Counted from the first letter of the stretch, positions 25,253 through 36,805 are shown. The stretch: 64,000 nt of DNA from Zhengitettix transpicula (GCA_037074705.1 CM073592.1:28926629-28990628), one strand, 5' to 3'. A program made the numbers and translations. Notes: generated from the sequence alone by a model not told the origin.

Positions 25253-26024
25253 AACTAGCTGGGTGCCCGGCGTTGCTCGTGTACTTATTTATATAAACTC
25301 GAAAAAGTATTTAATTGAATACTTAAATATATTCCTCGAGTATTTCAAGATATAATCGTCACTCAGTCTTCATACATTACGAAATATTACATTGATGAAA
25401 TTGTTAGCTGGACTCACAACTAATACAGCGCAAAAATTAACTTACATTTTCCCCAAGGATGGTAAAGTAATTCGTATTCTTCTTTATTATCATTCGATGG
25501 AATATTGCTGTATAAAATTATACTTTTTATTTTAAAAAAATATTTCTGCTTTATTTCATTCCTAATAAAGGAGATATTTCCTTTGTTCGTTGCGTAGTAA
25601 CGTCTTTCTCTCGCGTGAAGTCATTGTCTCTTGGCGCGCAGTAAATTAATATTTAATGATCACGGTTTTTAATTATAATTCTTTCCACATGTATACTATA
25701 TATTAAATAAAAATATTTCTGCTTTATTTCATTACGAAATACAGAACTATATTTTTATGATGCGTCAATGTTTTGCCAATGACGTCACCGTCTCTTGGCG
25801 CGCAGTAATTTAACACTAATTCTTAACTTATTTCAATTATAATTATTTCCACGTTTATTCTAGGGGCTTCTCACCCCCACAGTACCGGTTCTAGATTTTG
25901 GCAGAATACGTATACCAATTTTTGTTGCATTCTGTCCACGCGATAAAATTTGTATAAAGAACAACGTAAATACATACATACATACATACATACAAATATA
26001 CATCCTTTTTTATTATATAGATAA
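25253..26024 (+). mobile_element. R-type interspersed element with CATA-repeat tail, copy 2
   Basis: Same 5' head as the element at 2198 (AACTAGCTGGGTGCCCGGCG) and the same 3' plan: (CATA)n at 25972-25994 followed by TTTTTTATTATATAGAT. The middle is largely different from copy 1. It contains two blocks each carrying GTCTCTTGGCGCGCAGTAA (about 25628 and 25790), an internal direct duplication. Confidence 0.65.
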
Positions 26025-27539
26025 TAATTTTTTTTTCACGGAAATAGTAATTTAAGATCTTACAACAATAAACTGGAAGTTATTCTATTTTAATACAAAA
26101 CCGCTGTGTATTTCCTTTCGCGTGTGAGGTTTGAGGAAAACCTCAGTAACGTTTCATGTAGTCCATTTAATTTTTGTCTAAGGACTTAGGGTCCGTTCAT
26201 GAGGTGCCTGGATGTTTTTCGTCACTTATTTTTTTAAAGTTCCAACGTTTCTGGTGGACAAGTTTGTGACTTCCCAAAATTCCAAACAATTACAAGTTCC
26301 TTAACTTTGGTTTTTACAATCTACTTCGGCTGCCCACTTCTCTATTATTTCAAGTGAAACGCATCGGTTACATCACTTAGTCATTATGGAAAGAAATATG
26401 ACTGATCCTTCACACAGTGAGGTGCGTAAAGTCTTTATTGCCGCCGCGTACGTGCTTCTTATCGTGTGGTTTCTCAGATCCTGTGTGAGCGGCGGTTTTG
26501 CTTTGTAACGCACAGCACACAACAGGAGGTCCGTCGGTAAATACAGGCTACTGTGAGCTTCAGCACGTACTTCTACCACACGACCCCAAAAAAAATGAAA
26601 CCTCCCTGCGCCGGGATATTCCACATTCCGTCAAAAAATCTGGATTGTGGTCCTCAATTCCATTATCCGATTTCTGGTCAATAGTGGGACATTTACCTTG
26701 ATCTGTTGCATATCCGGGAACCTTTCACCAACGACTGCTGGAGCCGAAATGTAAATACTGATGATCACGCTGTGGTTCTACAACCCCTGGGACCAGGGGT
26801 CATTAACCTCAACCAGACCCTTCACAACTCCCAAAGTAGCTCTGTCTGGGATGATAAAGAATAACTGGGATTGAGATTTGGAAGAATAAACCATCAAAGA
26901 GAATCGTAGTACACGGTTATGATGAGGAAAACGATACAACATTTACGTGAACTAGCGACGATACGAAATATGGTTCATCGATGATTCCAGCTAGGGTCAT
27001 GGGACAGTTTTATAAAGAATACAGTTTTTTTCTGTATAGGAATGTATGGTCGGGAGTGACATGGATTAAAATTGTCCATAACTGAATTACTTGTTTTTAT
27101 ATATTTATATAAGCAATTAAATAAACTGATATATTCCCAGAATTTATTAAATCTTTGTTCATTGCGGTATTGATGAGATTTGAGAAGTTCTAACATTTTT
27201 TGTGTTAGGAATAAAAAGGTATTTCAGTGAAGCGTTTATTTATTTAAAGATTGAAAGTACACAAGTTAATCAATATTATAATTATTTTTTCTTCTGAGCA
27301 CGTTTCTCGACGCAATGTTAACGAAAATTTTATAAATTATAGATTTCAATTCAGTCATACATACAAGAATAGATAGATTTATTTTCATTATATACTAGTA
27401 CATTAACTACGCTTCGATTCGTGAGAAACATTGATGATATTCTAGAACAATTCTCTCTTAAAACAGGAAGCAAATAAATCGTGGATAATTTGTCATATTT
27501 ACACATAAGTAAACTGAAAAATTGCAAAATAATAATAAG
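26025..27539. other. Spacer, nothing firm
   Basis: Frames at 26373-26701 overlap on both strands and lack recognisable domains. The rest is AT-rich. Confidence 0.4.
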
Positions 27540-27857
27540 AAAGATAGCCAAAAAACAGACAAAATAAGTTATATCTAATGAATAAATAAATAAATAAACC
27601 TCTGCCAATTTTAAGTCAGAAAAAAAAATTATTATTGTAAAATTAAACAACGTTTCATCGCTTAATTTGTGACTTCATCAGAATTTTTTTATGCCACGGC
27701 AGTCAGCAGTCAGTTTGATGTCTATCAATTTTTTTTTTAAAAAAAACTTGAAGCTGATGAAGTCGCAAATTAAATTATGGAAACGTTGTTTAATTTTACA
27801 ATAATAAATTATTTCTTTCTGACTTAAAATTGGCTGATGTTTATTTATTTATTAGTT
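27540..27857. repeat. Inverted-repeat element with paired hammerhead-like motifs
   Basis: Arms about 27585-27681 and 27754-27857 around a 70-nt centre. In the left arm, read on the minus strand, CTGATGAAGTC (27681 downward) leads to GATGAAACGTTGT. In the right arm, on the plus strand, CTGATGA (27754-27760) leads to GGAAACGTTGT (27779-27789). The outer part at 27540-27575, read on the minus strand, carries the family block TTATTTTGTCTG...TTGGCTAT. Stem II is short or lost in both motifs. The arms would pair almost perfectly in a transcript. Confidence 0.6.
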
Positions 27858-27986
27858 TTCTCAGTAGTCATATATCATTTTTAAAGGAAGTTATAATATA
27901 AATATCTCTCATCGTTTCTGGAAGCCTTTTTCTTTTTTTTTAGTTTTCTCATATGGCTTGTACATTTTATTTTTGGGTGTAGACAG
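27858..27986. other. Short AT-rich spacer
   Basis: No feature. ACATTT near 27962 recurs at 28388 and may be a target-site duplication of the following A copy. Confidence 0.4.
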
Positions 27987-28388
27987 GCTATGTATAGGGT
28001 AATCCACATAGTGGCAACTCCCCTGTTATAGCATAGGAAATGGATTTGAAAGGGGGGATGAGGAAGGGTGGAGGAAGGTAGCCAAGGGTTAACTAGGGCC
28101 CCCAGGCTATATTTTAAGGATCCTACCCGGAATTCGCCTAAAGAAATGCAGGACAAACCCTAGAAAAACCTGTATCAGTTAGGTCGGGCATTGGGTACTT
28201 GTCCCACGCCCTTCCGATGGCGGGAGAGGAGTTTGCTGTGGGGACGCAGCATTCCCTTCTCCGTGCCTCGACCAGTTTAGGAGGCAGCTGGCCGACTATT
28301 CCAATGGAAATAGCGGACAACTCTTACCGTATGCCCAAGGTCTGTGACCCCGGAACATACACCTCTCAAAACAGGCCGAGGTGCCTCA
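27987..28388 (-). mobile_element. Retroposon family A, copy 3
   Basis: Minus-strand copy, 5'-truncated at its right end (GAGGTGCCTCA). The 60-codon family frame is intact (28138-28320, minus). The 3' end near 27987 is diverged and has only a short T-rich tail. Confidence 0.85.
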
Positions 28389-28431
28389 CATTTGTCTCTC
28401 TCTCTAGGTTCTCGCGTGTTTTGTTATTTTA

Positions 28432-28621
28432 CCTGCGCGAAATGAGCTTTTGCTTTTATGTCATTTTAACACGTTAGTTTCTGTTCAGAAGATAGGTTTA
28501 TTTATGTCCTTGAAAAACCGTGCCTATCAGTCACATCTACGTTATCCTTCCTTATCATTTTTCAACATAATTCCCGTTGGATTCCTTGCTCAAGTCCTTG
28601 GCCGTTGGAGAATGATTTTTC

Positions 28622-28660
<39 letters not shown>

Positions 28661-29104
28661 TTCTCTAATAGTAATAAACAATAAGCGTGCTGAATAACTC
28701 AGGCATCACTGACAATTATTTATTTGTAAAATAATAATAATAAATATTGCCAAATACAGACAAACAACGTTGTGTGGTGTTTATATTATCACTTCTTTTT
28801 TGTCTGTATTTGGCTATTTTTCTTCTTATTACTTTACTAATAATTAATTTTGAGTGATGTCTGAGTTACTCAGCATGTTTATTCCTATTAGAGAAATTAA
28901 TTAATATATATGGCTGTGAAATGATGCTCCAACGGCCAAGGAACTGAGCAAGGAATCCATCGGGAATTATGTTGAAAAATGATAAGGAAGGATAACGTAG
29001 ATGTGACTGATACGAACGGATTTTCAAGGACATAAATAAACCTATCTTCTGAGCAGAAACTAACGTGTTTATTGACTTAAAAGCGAAAACTCATTTCGCG
29101 CAGG
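28432..29104. repeat. 673-bp imperfect palindrome
   Basis: Left arm 28432-28762 and right arm 28801-29104 are reverse complements with roughly nine in ten bases matching, around a 38-nt centre. Innermost is the perfect pair GCCAAATACAGACA / TGTCTGTATTTGGC. The left arm has an expanded (TA)n (about 28626-28656) where the right arm has only a few units. The centre contains AACGTTGTGTGG and TTTATATTATCACTT, the same block as in the hammerhead-like elements and the satellite. This suggests an inverted-pair element whose motif centre was deleted. Frames in the arms are not supported as genes. Confidence 0.85.
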
Positions 29105-30072
29105 AGACAAACAATTGATAAAATGCACATTAGGAAACACCCTCGTCGTAAACTCTTATCGATTAACTGACGTTTTTATCAGCAGGACACGGCCGTGCCC
29201 GCAACAGTCGGGACTGATAAATACAATTTCAATAGGAAGCAAAATGGAGTTGGAAAAAAATTGGAGAACATTCTATAGAAAGTTAACCGTGCTCTCCGTC
29301 ACGAAATTAAAACCTGATTACACTCACAAAGGAAAAGGTTCCTTGTACCATTGTATGAGTAAATGGAATTTCCTGCTCATTTGTTGGACCACGATCACCT
29401 TCGTTACGGAATTCAATTCCCGTGTTAAATTTTCCTTCCGCTTATCACTTCAACAGATTTAATCAACAATACTGTTCTACCATGAAATGCAAAAATATAT
29501 CCAGATCTCAATTTTCACTTTGCCCTATTTTGTTCATCCGCTGAAATCACAAAGTTCGTATTTAAATGTGCACTGGACCTTATCTACGTGAACTTTGTTT
29601 TTAGTATCTAATGATAATGGTTTACACATGCAAATAGTGAACGTTTATCGAACGTGCATTAATTAGCTTTGCCCTTCATCACCCACGTCGTAGATAAACG
29701 ATGTCGGTTCACGATCCTAAATTTTCGTTAGCACATCTGGACTTTGCCCGTTCGACGGCGATAAATCTTAGAACAAAGGGCTTTTGAAAAATTAATCTAA
29801 GATTGGTGATAAACGTCTGACACCTAATTAGCAGTCACGCAGCGACATCTAATTCATTACCCTCTTTACGGATAATTTGGACCTATTTATGTGATAGTTA
29901 CAAATAATAAAAATACAATTATTTTCTTGATATATATGTGTATATAATGTAATGCCAATTAATTAACAAATTAATTGTAAATTTGACAATATAAATTGTT
30001 TGAGAAATCTATTCTTGACGGCGGTACAGAACACAGCAACAATGTAGCCAGGTAAAAAAACTGAAAAACAGC
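29105..30072. other. Spacer with an unrecognised 115-codon frame
   Basis: The plus-strand frame 29115-29462 has no motif I recognise and starts directly at the palindrome edge. Nothing else supported. Confidence 0.35.
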
Positions 30073-30766
30073 TGTAATATAATAGTCTACACGTGCCCTC
30101 TTATCATAACGTCTCTTCAGCATAGCGGACCTAAGAGGGCGCAGCTGCAAGAACGCTGATGCAGTTAAAGACATCACTTTAGATATAGTGAGTAACGATA
30201 CGCACCACAACATAAATCTTCACCCCTTCCGCCTAGGCAGCTGTGAAAACGCTGCGTCTAATGAAGTCAGCATTTTAAGTGCCTTATGCAGACATGCACA
30301 CGGCAGCAGAAACCTTCCACCCTGAAGAGTTCTCATTGGAGATTTAAAATCATCAGGGAGGGGGAAAGGAGTCTTCGAACTGTTCAGAGATTCTTGGGAA
30401 CGACAGTCGTGATCAACCTCCAGACGGGTAGGTGGCTCCTGGTGCTATCCGCCAGTTTATCTTACTTTATTTTATTTCTAACTATTAAATCTCTTTATTC
30501 TTCATCAACTCTTATTTGACTGAAGTGCAGCGAAACACCAACCACTACGCCTAGGTTCAATTAGTTGAACCCGAACCCTCACGTTACCGACTTTCCTATT
30601 TCCTGTTCTTAATTCTTCCTTTATCCTCTAGATCGGTAGCCAGGTGAGCTGACGGAGGTATAGCTCGGTTGGTGAACGATCTATCTGGACTTCCCATTCC
30701 CAACTGCTGGAATGTTACATGGTCACAGTGGTGGAGTGTTTCATGGTGGCAGTTTGGAATGTTACA
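30073..30766 (+). mobile_element. LTR-like repeat C, copy 2
   Basis: 694 bp, TGTAATATAATAG to GTTACA, highly similar to 13679-14374. The flanking 4-mers (CAGC and ATAC) do not match, so the original duplication is lost or the copy arose by recombination. Confidence 0.65.
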
Positions 30767-32018
30767 ATACGCCGTGTATATATTTTTAAAATGATGTGAT
30801 ATATAATATTAATTAATTTATTTCATTTACAGGAGATAGTTTCTAGCAAAATAGGGATACATATATTTTTTCTTATTAAATACTGGAAAAAACTTTAATA
30901 TACGTCTTCACACTAATTAATTCGTAGAAAAACTATATTTTTAATAAAATTAAGTTGGGTATAATTTAAATGAAATATTTTACGTAATACTTAAATATAA
31001 CAGGACAATCAAAGCACAGTTTGAACATAAGAAAATTGTAGTTAAAGGTATAAAGTTTGAATACAGAAAACCTGAAAAAAGGGTGTGCTCGATTAACATA
31101 TTTCAAGTGTCTCCTTTACAATTTATTGGGATCCTCTAGAGAAAAAGATAAGATACAGATCTTAAGCACTTGAAAGTCGACGAATTATTGGTCATATTAC
31201 GCGGGGAAGTACCAACCAAGGAGGAATTGTACCATTAAAGATTGCTTCTAGACCGCAGAGGAGCTTTCAGGTAATGATTACAGTTCGACAAGGAAGCTCA
31301 GCCGATTAAATGTATTTTCCTTGAGAGAAACACAATTTTCGACTTTCTTTGATGTTATGCGTATGGGGAAGTAAGTAGAGATATCTTCAACAAGTTTATG
31401 TTATTATTTCAATGCTACTGAAATACTGTTCAAACACGTTGATTCACAAGAGGCGCTCATGAACGAATGAAATACTTACTGCAATAGGAAACAATGGGCT
31501 GATAATATTTGATAGCATTGTACTAGAAATCATATCTCGTACTATTCAAAACTAATCATAATCATCTGACACCTTGATGAAGTTTCTTTCAAACTAAACA
31601 TTTCCTTCTTTACTTTACACGGAATAGTTTACAGACCAGAGATCAAATGAACTCAAATTCTATTATATTTTTCGAATAATTCAGGTTTTTTAAATTTGTT
31701 ATTATCAATTTACTACAATCTTGAATTAAAAACAGTCATTCTGAGATTTTGATTTGTATTCACCTATTCTTGGTCGTACACAGATTATTATAATGTCTCT
31801 GACTTTCCGTGTAAACAGTTTGAGCTCTCAGACAAATTCAAATACTTTCGAAACAACCCAGCCCTTGTTTCGTTCGATATTTACTAATGCAAATTTTCCG
31901 ATAAATATTGAGTAGCGGTGAGAAAAGGAAACGTGATGATGATAACATTAAATTTTTTTAAAAAAATGCATAAATTTTAGAGACACTGCTTACTGTTTGT
32001 AATTACAGTTTCTAATAT
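30767..32018. other. AT-rich spacer
   Basis: No supported feature in 1.25 kb. Confidence 0.45.
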
Positions 32019-32655
32019 ATGATGGTTACAAAGAAAGAATCTAGTACAAATAATGTTAAATTAAATGATTATACCTTTGAACGAGTACAGGATAACAGTG
32101 AAAATAATGTGGGAAGTGAAATAAAACAACGTATCAGCAAAGGTAACAGAGCTTACTACATGTATGGAAAATTAATGAAATCCAAGATGTTAAATAGGGA
32201 ATTGAAGTTAAGAATTTACAAAACACTCATAAGACCTGTAGTGATATACGTGGACCCTGAATAATAATAATAAGCACTTACTCAGAATATTTGAACGCAA
32301 GATGCTGAGAAGGATATACGGACCTGTATGTACGAATGGATAATTAGAACAAACAGAGAACTCGAGCAGCTCATGAATAACGAGGACATTTGTTAGGATT
32401 ATCAAGAGCAGAAGATTGGCCTGGATGGGACACGTACTCAGGATGGATGAAAGCAGACGGATCATGGACTGGAAGCCAATTGGGAGGAGGAAAAGGGGGA
32501 GACCCCGGACAAGATGGGTAGATGACATCGAGAAGGGTATACAAACCATGAAAGTAAGAGGATGGCAGAGACTGAAACAGGAGAGGGCGGAATGGAAGAA
32601 AATTGTTAATAAGGCCAAACCTCACCTTGGGTTATAGTGCCAATAAAATAAGAAG
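32019..32655 (+). pseudogene. Non-LTR retrotransposon, 3' end of broken reverse transcriptase ORF
   Basis: Two plus-strand segments of one coding sequence. The first (32019-32261) includes SEIKQRISKGNRAYYMYGKL and LKLRIYKTLIRPVVIY, the end of a reverse-transcriptase domain. Stop codons and frame shifts then interrupt it at about 32262-32415. The second (32416-32637) includes RRLAWMGHVLRMDESRRIMD, GRRKRGRPRTRWVDDIEKGI and a C-terminus ending AKPHLGL, typical of many insect LINE polyproteins. The endonuclease and catalytic YADD region are missing, so it is 5'-truncated. A short AT-rich 3' region (AATAAAATAAGAAGAA) follows. Clade not resolved. Confidence 0.85.
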
Positions 32656-32702
32656 AATTAAACCAGTCTGAAATTTACTGACATTCGTGAACTGGTTTAA
32701 TT
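32656..32702. repeat. Perfect 12-bp stem-loop after the LINE 3' end
   Basis: AATTAAACCAGT (32656-32667) and ACTGGTTTAATT (32691-32702) are exact reverse complements with a 23-nt loop. It sits a few bases after the LINE tail, so it may mark the insertion site or a separate small element. Confidence 0.7.
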
Positions 32703-33639
32703 ATCTTATCCATTTATAAATGTTTTTTTTTTGTTAAATATCATTGGAATCTGTCCCTTGTTGGTGGATCTTCTCCCTTCACAAGACAATATCACACCCC
32801 TTACCACGGGACAGGGCGGAAGCTTTAATTCTCTTCTATTAACCCGTCAGTAAAACATCAAGTCAGACACACGGAAGATAAGACACCTCATTTATACTTC
32901 CCTAGGACAATTGGTTTCTTTTGTGCGTTTTTTTTAAAAAATGATATTGAGGGGGTGCAGATGAATGCACTTGCCTGAGAACAGCAGTTCGTTTCGTCCT
33001 CTAACTGTGCATTTTTAGAAGTTACTAATTCCATTTTTCCCCCTTAATTTAGAGCAAATCATCACAGATTAAAATGATTCTATCTCAATCATTTGATTTC
33101 CATTTCACGTATTATTCCTTAAATGTAAACAGTAATTTTCCTTCTATTTTGCATTCTTAATTCAGTGTTGACAATCGCAGGACGATATTTTTTTCATGAT
33201 ATTGATAGCCGTTTGGTGTTATCAAATCTCGAATGTTCGTTGTCGTTTTGTCCCCCCCCCCTCCTCCTCTTGCTTTCCGATATCTTCTCACTCTCTAGAA
33301 TCGACAATAATGCTGACAATCTGAATTCGTTCCCTTGACTATTACTTCATAATCTAATCTTTATACATCTTTATACAGTTTCTTTATACAGTTTTATACA
33401 GTTTCTTCATTTTTGTTAAAAAAACATTACGCTTTAACGTCTTCGCGTTATCTGTATCCCGACTTTCTGATTCGTGAATCAATAATGAGAGTAGAACAAG
33501 TGTAAGTATCACACTATGTTGAATCCCGTTGACTTTTTGCAACTTTTCATCCATTCATCATTTAATTATCGACGAACTCATTTGACTCACTTTACATTGA
33601 AGTTAATACTTGGAACACTTCAAGCCCTTTCAATAGACG
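32703..33639. other. Spacer with short T/C-rich tracts
   Basis: Contains a C-run near 33253 and short direct repeats of TTTATACAGTTTC at about 33360-33410. No gene supported. Confidence 0.45.
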
Positions 33640-33775
33640 ATTCTTATCTATGATAAATATTATATACATTTTGCTTTACTCTAAATAACGTTTCCGCTAA
33701 AATCAGAAATCTGGATTAAAAAACATATGTATTTATTAATTTTTGTTACATATTTTAAATATAATATCCAACATT
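33640..33775. repeat. Interspersed repeat F, copy 1
   Basis: Shares with 35355-35610 the segments GATTCTTAT, ATAACGTTTC(C/T)GCTAAAATC and TTTGTTACATATTTTAAAT. On the minus strand the second segment ends GAAACGTTAT, the 3' part of the hammerhead-like motif. Confidence 0.5.
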
Positions 33776-34377
33776 AGAAATATAAATTTCTTATGATCTA
33801 CGCTTCTTATATACGACATAATTATTCAAAATATTTTTTTTGTATATCATGTTCTATAATTTTTATTCTTGTATAATATATATTTGCTTTGTCGTCAGGA
33901 AATTTTTGTGAATGATCTTTTAAATTTTTTTTACGACTTAGGGATAGATCCCAAGCCTTTCAATTTGGCAGGTAACTAAGGAATTATATTTCCTTAGAAA
34001 TACACGTGTCCTGCCATCTACTATCAACCTTTGGAAAAATAAGCATTTTCCTTAAGTTTAAGGCTGTGCTGATGAAATAAACGTTTTTTTTAGAGCATTT
34101 ACGGTCTGAAAAAACGTGTCTTCTTGAAAGGATTTTGTCCTTAAATTTGAAATAGTTTTACATCATCTACAAATACTCTTATTATTGTTTAATTTAGTAG
34201 TTGTGATTCCGGCTATGTTCTTTAGTGATTACAATGTAACATACTTATCGTAGGAAATTAGGAACACCGGATGCTTATTTGCATCCCCTTCCTCCTCTGA
34301 CGTGTGTTAGTGTGATAACTAATCCAATCTTCACCCAGATAAACCAGGAAAGAAACCAATTTCCGACGCTCCTCCAG
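33776..34377. other. AT-rich spacer
   Basis: No supported feature. Confidence 0.45.
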
Positions 34378-34484
34378 TTTGTTTGCGTGGACGGGAAGAG
34401 AAGGAGAAATCCAGAGATAATGGGGGAAATTTACGCACGTGCTGGATGCACGCTCGCATATCACGTCTATCATCCTCCAGACAG
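34378..34484 (+). CDS. Candidate internal exon, unknown protein
   Basis: A 107-nt segment is bounded by a pyrimidine-rich acceptor (TTTCCGACGCTCCTCCAG, ending 34377) and a consensus donor (CAG then GTGAGT at 34485). One frame is open throughout and encodes FVCVDGKRRRNPEIMGEI and then YARAGCTLAYHVYHPPD. A second frame is also open, which weakens the case. GC content is above the surroundings. I recognise no family, and no partner exon was found nearby. It could be a real exon of a gene with long introns or a chance match. Confidence 0.3.
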
Positions 34485-35354
34485 GTGAGTAACCAAAGAT
34501 AATTGGACTACATGTCTGGAGGCACGTACCTTCTTCCACTGATATCATTATCACTCCTTTTAAGGTGTAAAATAGAGTAGTGACGAGATAGTGGTCGATG
34601 ATTTTCACTGCGATTCTTTTGTTTACCGTGCATAATCGATCTCTTTTCGGAAGCTACGTCACCATTTGCACTTTGCACTCATGCGAATACTCGGAAAAGA
34701 ACGCGTGAATTTCATAATAACAATTCTTGTTAGGTTATTGGCCGTTCCGATTGGTGCAAGTTATCGAAACTTTTCCAGCAACAAAATCTTTCGTTGCTTT
34801 ACATTCACAAATCTGTGGTTTTCATCATAAAGAATATTTAAATCATTTTTTTTCTTAATTTAATAACTTGTTAAATGCCTCAGTAAAACAGTTCAAATAT
34901 AAATACAAAGTATCAGGTTCAAGAGAGACTCTGTCTCAATGCAGAACGAAACTAAGAAACTATGACGTTCCACTTTTCTGGAGTACAGACGTTTCAACAC
35001 CAGGATGTTGGGAGTTGTTACGTGATACACAAAGCAGTCCTGCTATTAAGACTGACTTTCTCAATCAAAATTTATAAACAGACCTCGCCACTGAAATTGA
35101 GCGTCTCTTCCTGAATGCAACCAGCAATACACATTTGTTAGACTCGTATAGGATATGAGAGAAAGTAGTCCCTCTTATTGAATCTAGTTGAGCAGTATTG
35201 CAATTCGAATATTCACTTCCATCCCTTGTTCTTATAAATAACTTATAAAATAACGTAGCCTATAACTAGAAAGTTTTTTTCTACACAATTAAGGAACTAT
35301 TAAAAGGTTATTATTAAGAGGTTAATACTTGAAACAGTTAAAACTGTTTAAATT
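34485..35354. other. AT-rich spacer
   Basis: No supported feature. A 69-codon frame at 34868-35077 has no recognised motif. Confidence 0.45.
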
Positions 35355-35610
35355 GAGGATTCTTATTTACAATAAAAATTATATATATTTTGTATCCTCT
35401 CAATAACGTTTCTGCTAAAATCCGAATAAATACAGGCCCGATAACACCTGACTAACAGTATTGTTAGAAGACGATGGCAGTGAACGCCATCGAAACGTCG
35501 CGAATACAATTGTTTAGCTCGATAATAGTTTATTAATATATTCCTGAATTTATAAAGTTTATTTATTGATTTTAAAATTACTCTACATTTGTTACATATT
35601 TTAAATTTAC
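35355..35610. repeat. Interspersed repeat F, copy 2, with hammerhead-like centre
   Basis: The outer parts match 33640-33775. The centre carries two opposed motif ends: AACGTTTCTGC at 35405 (minus strand GCAGAAACGTT) and a plus-strand hammerhead-like motif at 35464-35499. It belongs to the same inverted-motif design as 14497, 27540 and 53868. Confidence 0.5.
35464..35499 (+). ncRNA. Hammerhead-like motif 4
   Basis: TTAGAAGA (CTGAAGA with its first bases altered), an extra C, a perfect 6-bp stem GATGGC/GCCATC with a 7-nt loop, then GAAACGTCGCG. Outside, ATTGT and ACAAT can pair as a distal stem I. The altered CUG of the core makes activity unlikely. Confidence 0.45.
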
Positions 35611-36275
35611 TGGAGACAGTCACATGTGCACGGTTTCAATTCTTTCAGCGGTAAAATTCAGTTAAATGAGGTATATTAAAGAAACATCAATAATTACTTT
35701 AAATAACAAGAGTGTTGCAGCATAAGTGGAAATGGAAATATTTTGGATACTTCGAGATAACACTATACTAATTCTTTTTTAACTGAAACCCACAGAAACA
35801 GATATTTAATATATATATTTAATTTAAATTATCACTCAGTAAATACATTCGTCATTATTTTTATTGTTTTAAATAAATTATAGTGTTTCGGTAAGAAGTG
35901 GTTGTCTATAAAACAAAAGAACACTATTAGTCCTATATAACGCGTTTCACCGTCGTCTTGTAACGTTATTTATTTTGTTTGTGCTTTTCCTTGTTTCCAG
36001 CGTTTCGGCTGATCCGAGATGAAAAAAAATTTCTGTTACTTTTCGGGAAGAAAAACAATTAAACTTGACGTAAATGTTGTTACATTAATCAGACGCAGAA
36101 AAATACTTGAAGTTTATTTTCGGACGACGTTCACAATATTGAGTTATAAATTCATAAAAGCATTAGAATACGTATTTTATGTAATTAATTTAGCGGGGAA
36201 GTAACAAATGAAAGGTCTGTGGAACGGAATAAATATTTATTACGCATAATAGAAAAGTGATTTATATATATATTT
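35611..36275. other. AT-rich spacer
   Basis: No supported feature. Confidence 0.5.
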
Positions 36276-36805
36276 AGGGCAACAGGCTACATGAGGGTAA
36301 TTCACGTTGGGCAACTCCCCTTTAAAAGCATAAGAAAGTATTTGAAAGGGGGATGCGGAAGGGTAGAGGAAGGTAGCCAAGGGTTAACTAGGGCCCCCGG
36401 GCTATATTTTAAGGATCCTACCCGGAATTCGCCTAAAGAAATGCAGGGAAAACCCTAGAAAAATCTGCATCAGGTAGGTCGGGCATTGGGTACTTGTCCC
36501 ACGCCCTTCCGATAGCGGGAGAGGAGTTTTCTGTGGGGACGCAGCATTCCCTTCTCCGTGCCTCGACCAGTTTAGGAGGCAGCTGGCCGACTATTCCAAT
36601 GGGAATAGCGAACAACTCTTACCGTGTGCCCAAGGTCTGTGACCCCGAAACATACACCTCTCAAAACAGGCCGGTGCCTCGGCTTGTGGGAACCTTAGTT
36701 CAAAAACGGAGAGGAAAAGGCATCCCCAAAGGTAGCCCTTCGTATCTCTCCTAAAAGGTTCTGCCTGCGAGAGAAAACCCCTCGCAGGTTACCTGCGAGA
36801 GAATA
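36276..36805 (-). mobile_element. Retroposon family A, copy 4 (near full length)
   Basis: Minus-strand copy from the 3' end (AGGGCAACAGGCTACATGAG at the left, next to a (TA)n tail) to the 5' region with CCTGCGAGAG and CTCGCAGG, able to form a hairpin (about 36768-36793). The 60-codon frame is intact (36433-36615, minus). Confidence 0.9.

Noticed and set aside
28199..28477. Antisense frames of family A (also at 36494, 38844 and 46700) as a conserved protein
   Set aside because: They lie opposite to the element's transcription direction as fixed by the poly-A tail and target duplications; conservation follows from low copy divergence.
32208..32618. 136-codon minus-strand frame
   Set aside because: It is the shadow of the LINE coding sequence on the opposite strand.
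34258..34608. 116-codon minus-strand frame overlapping the exon candidate at 34378
   Set aside because: No recognised domain; the plus-strand splice sites give a better, though still weak, explanation for the local composition.
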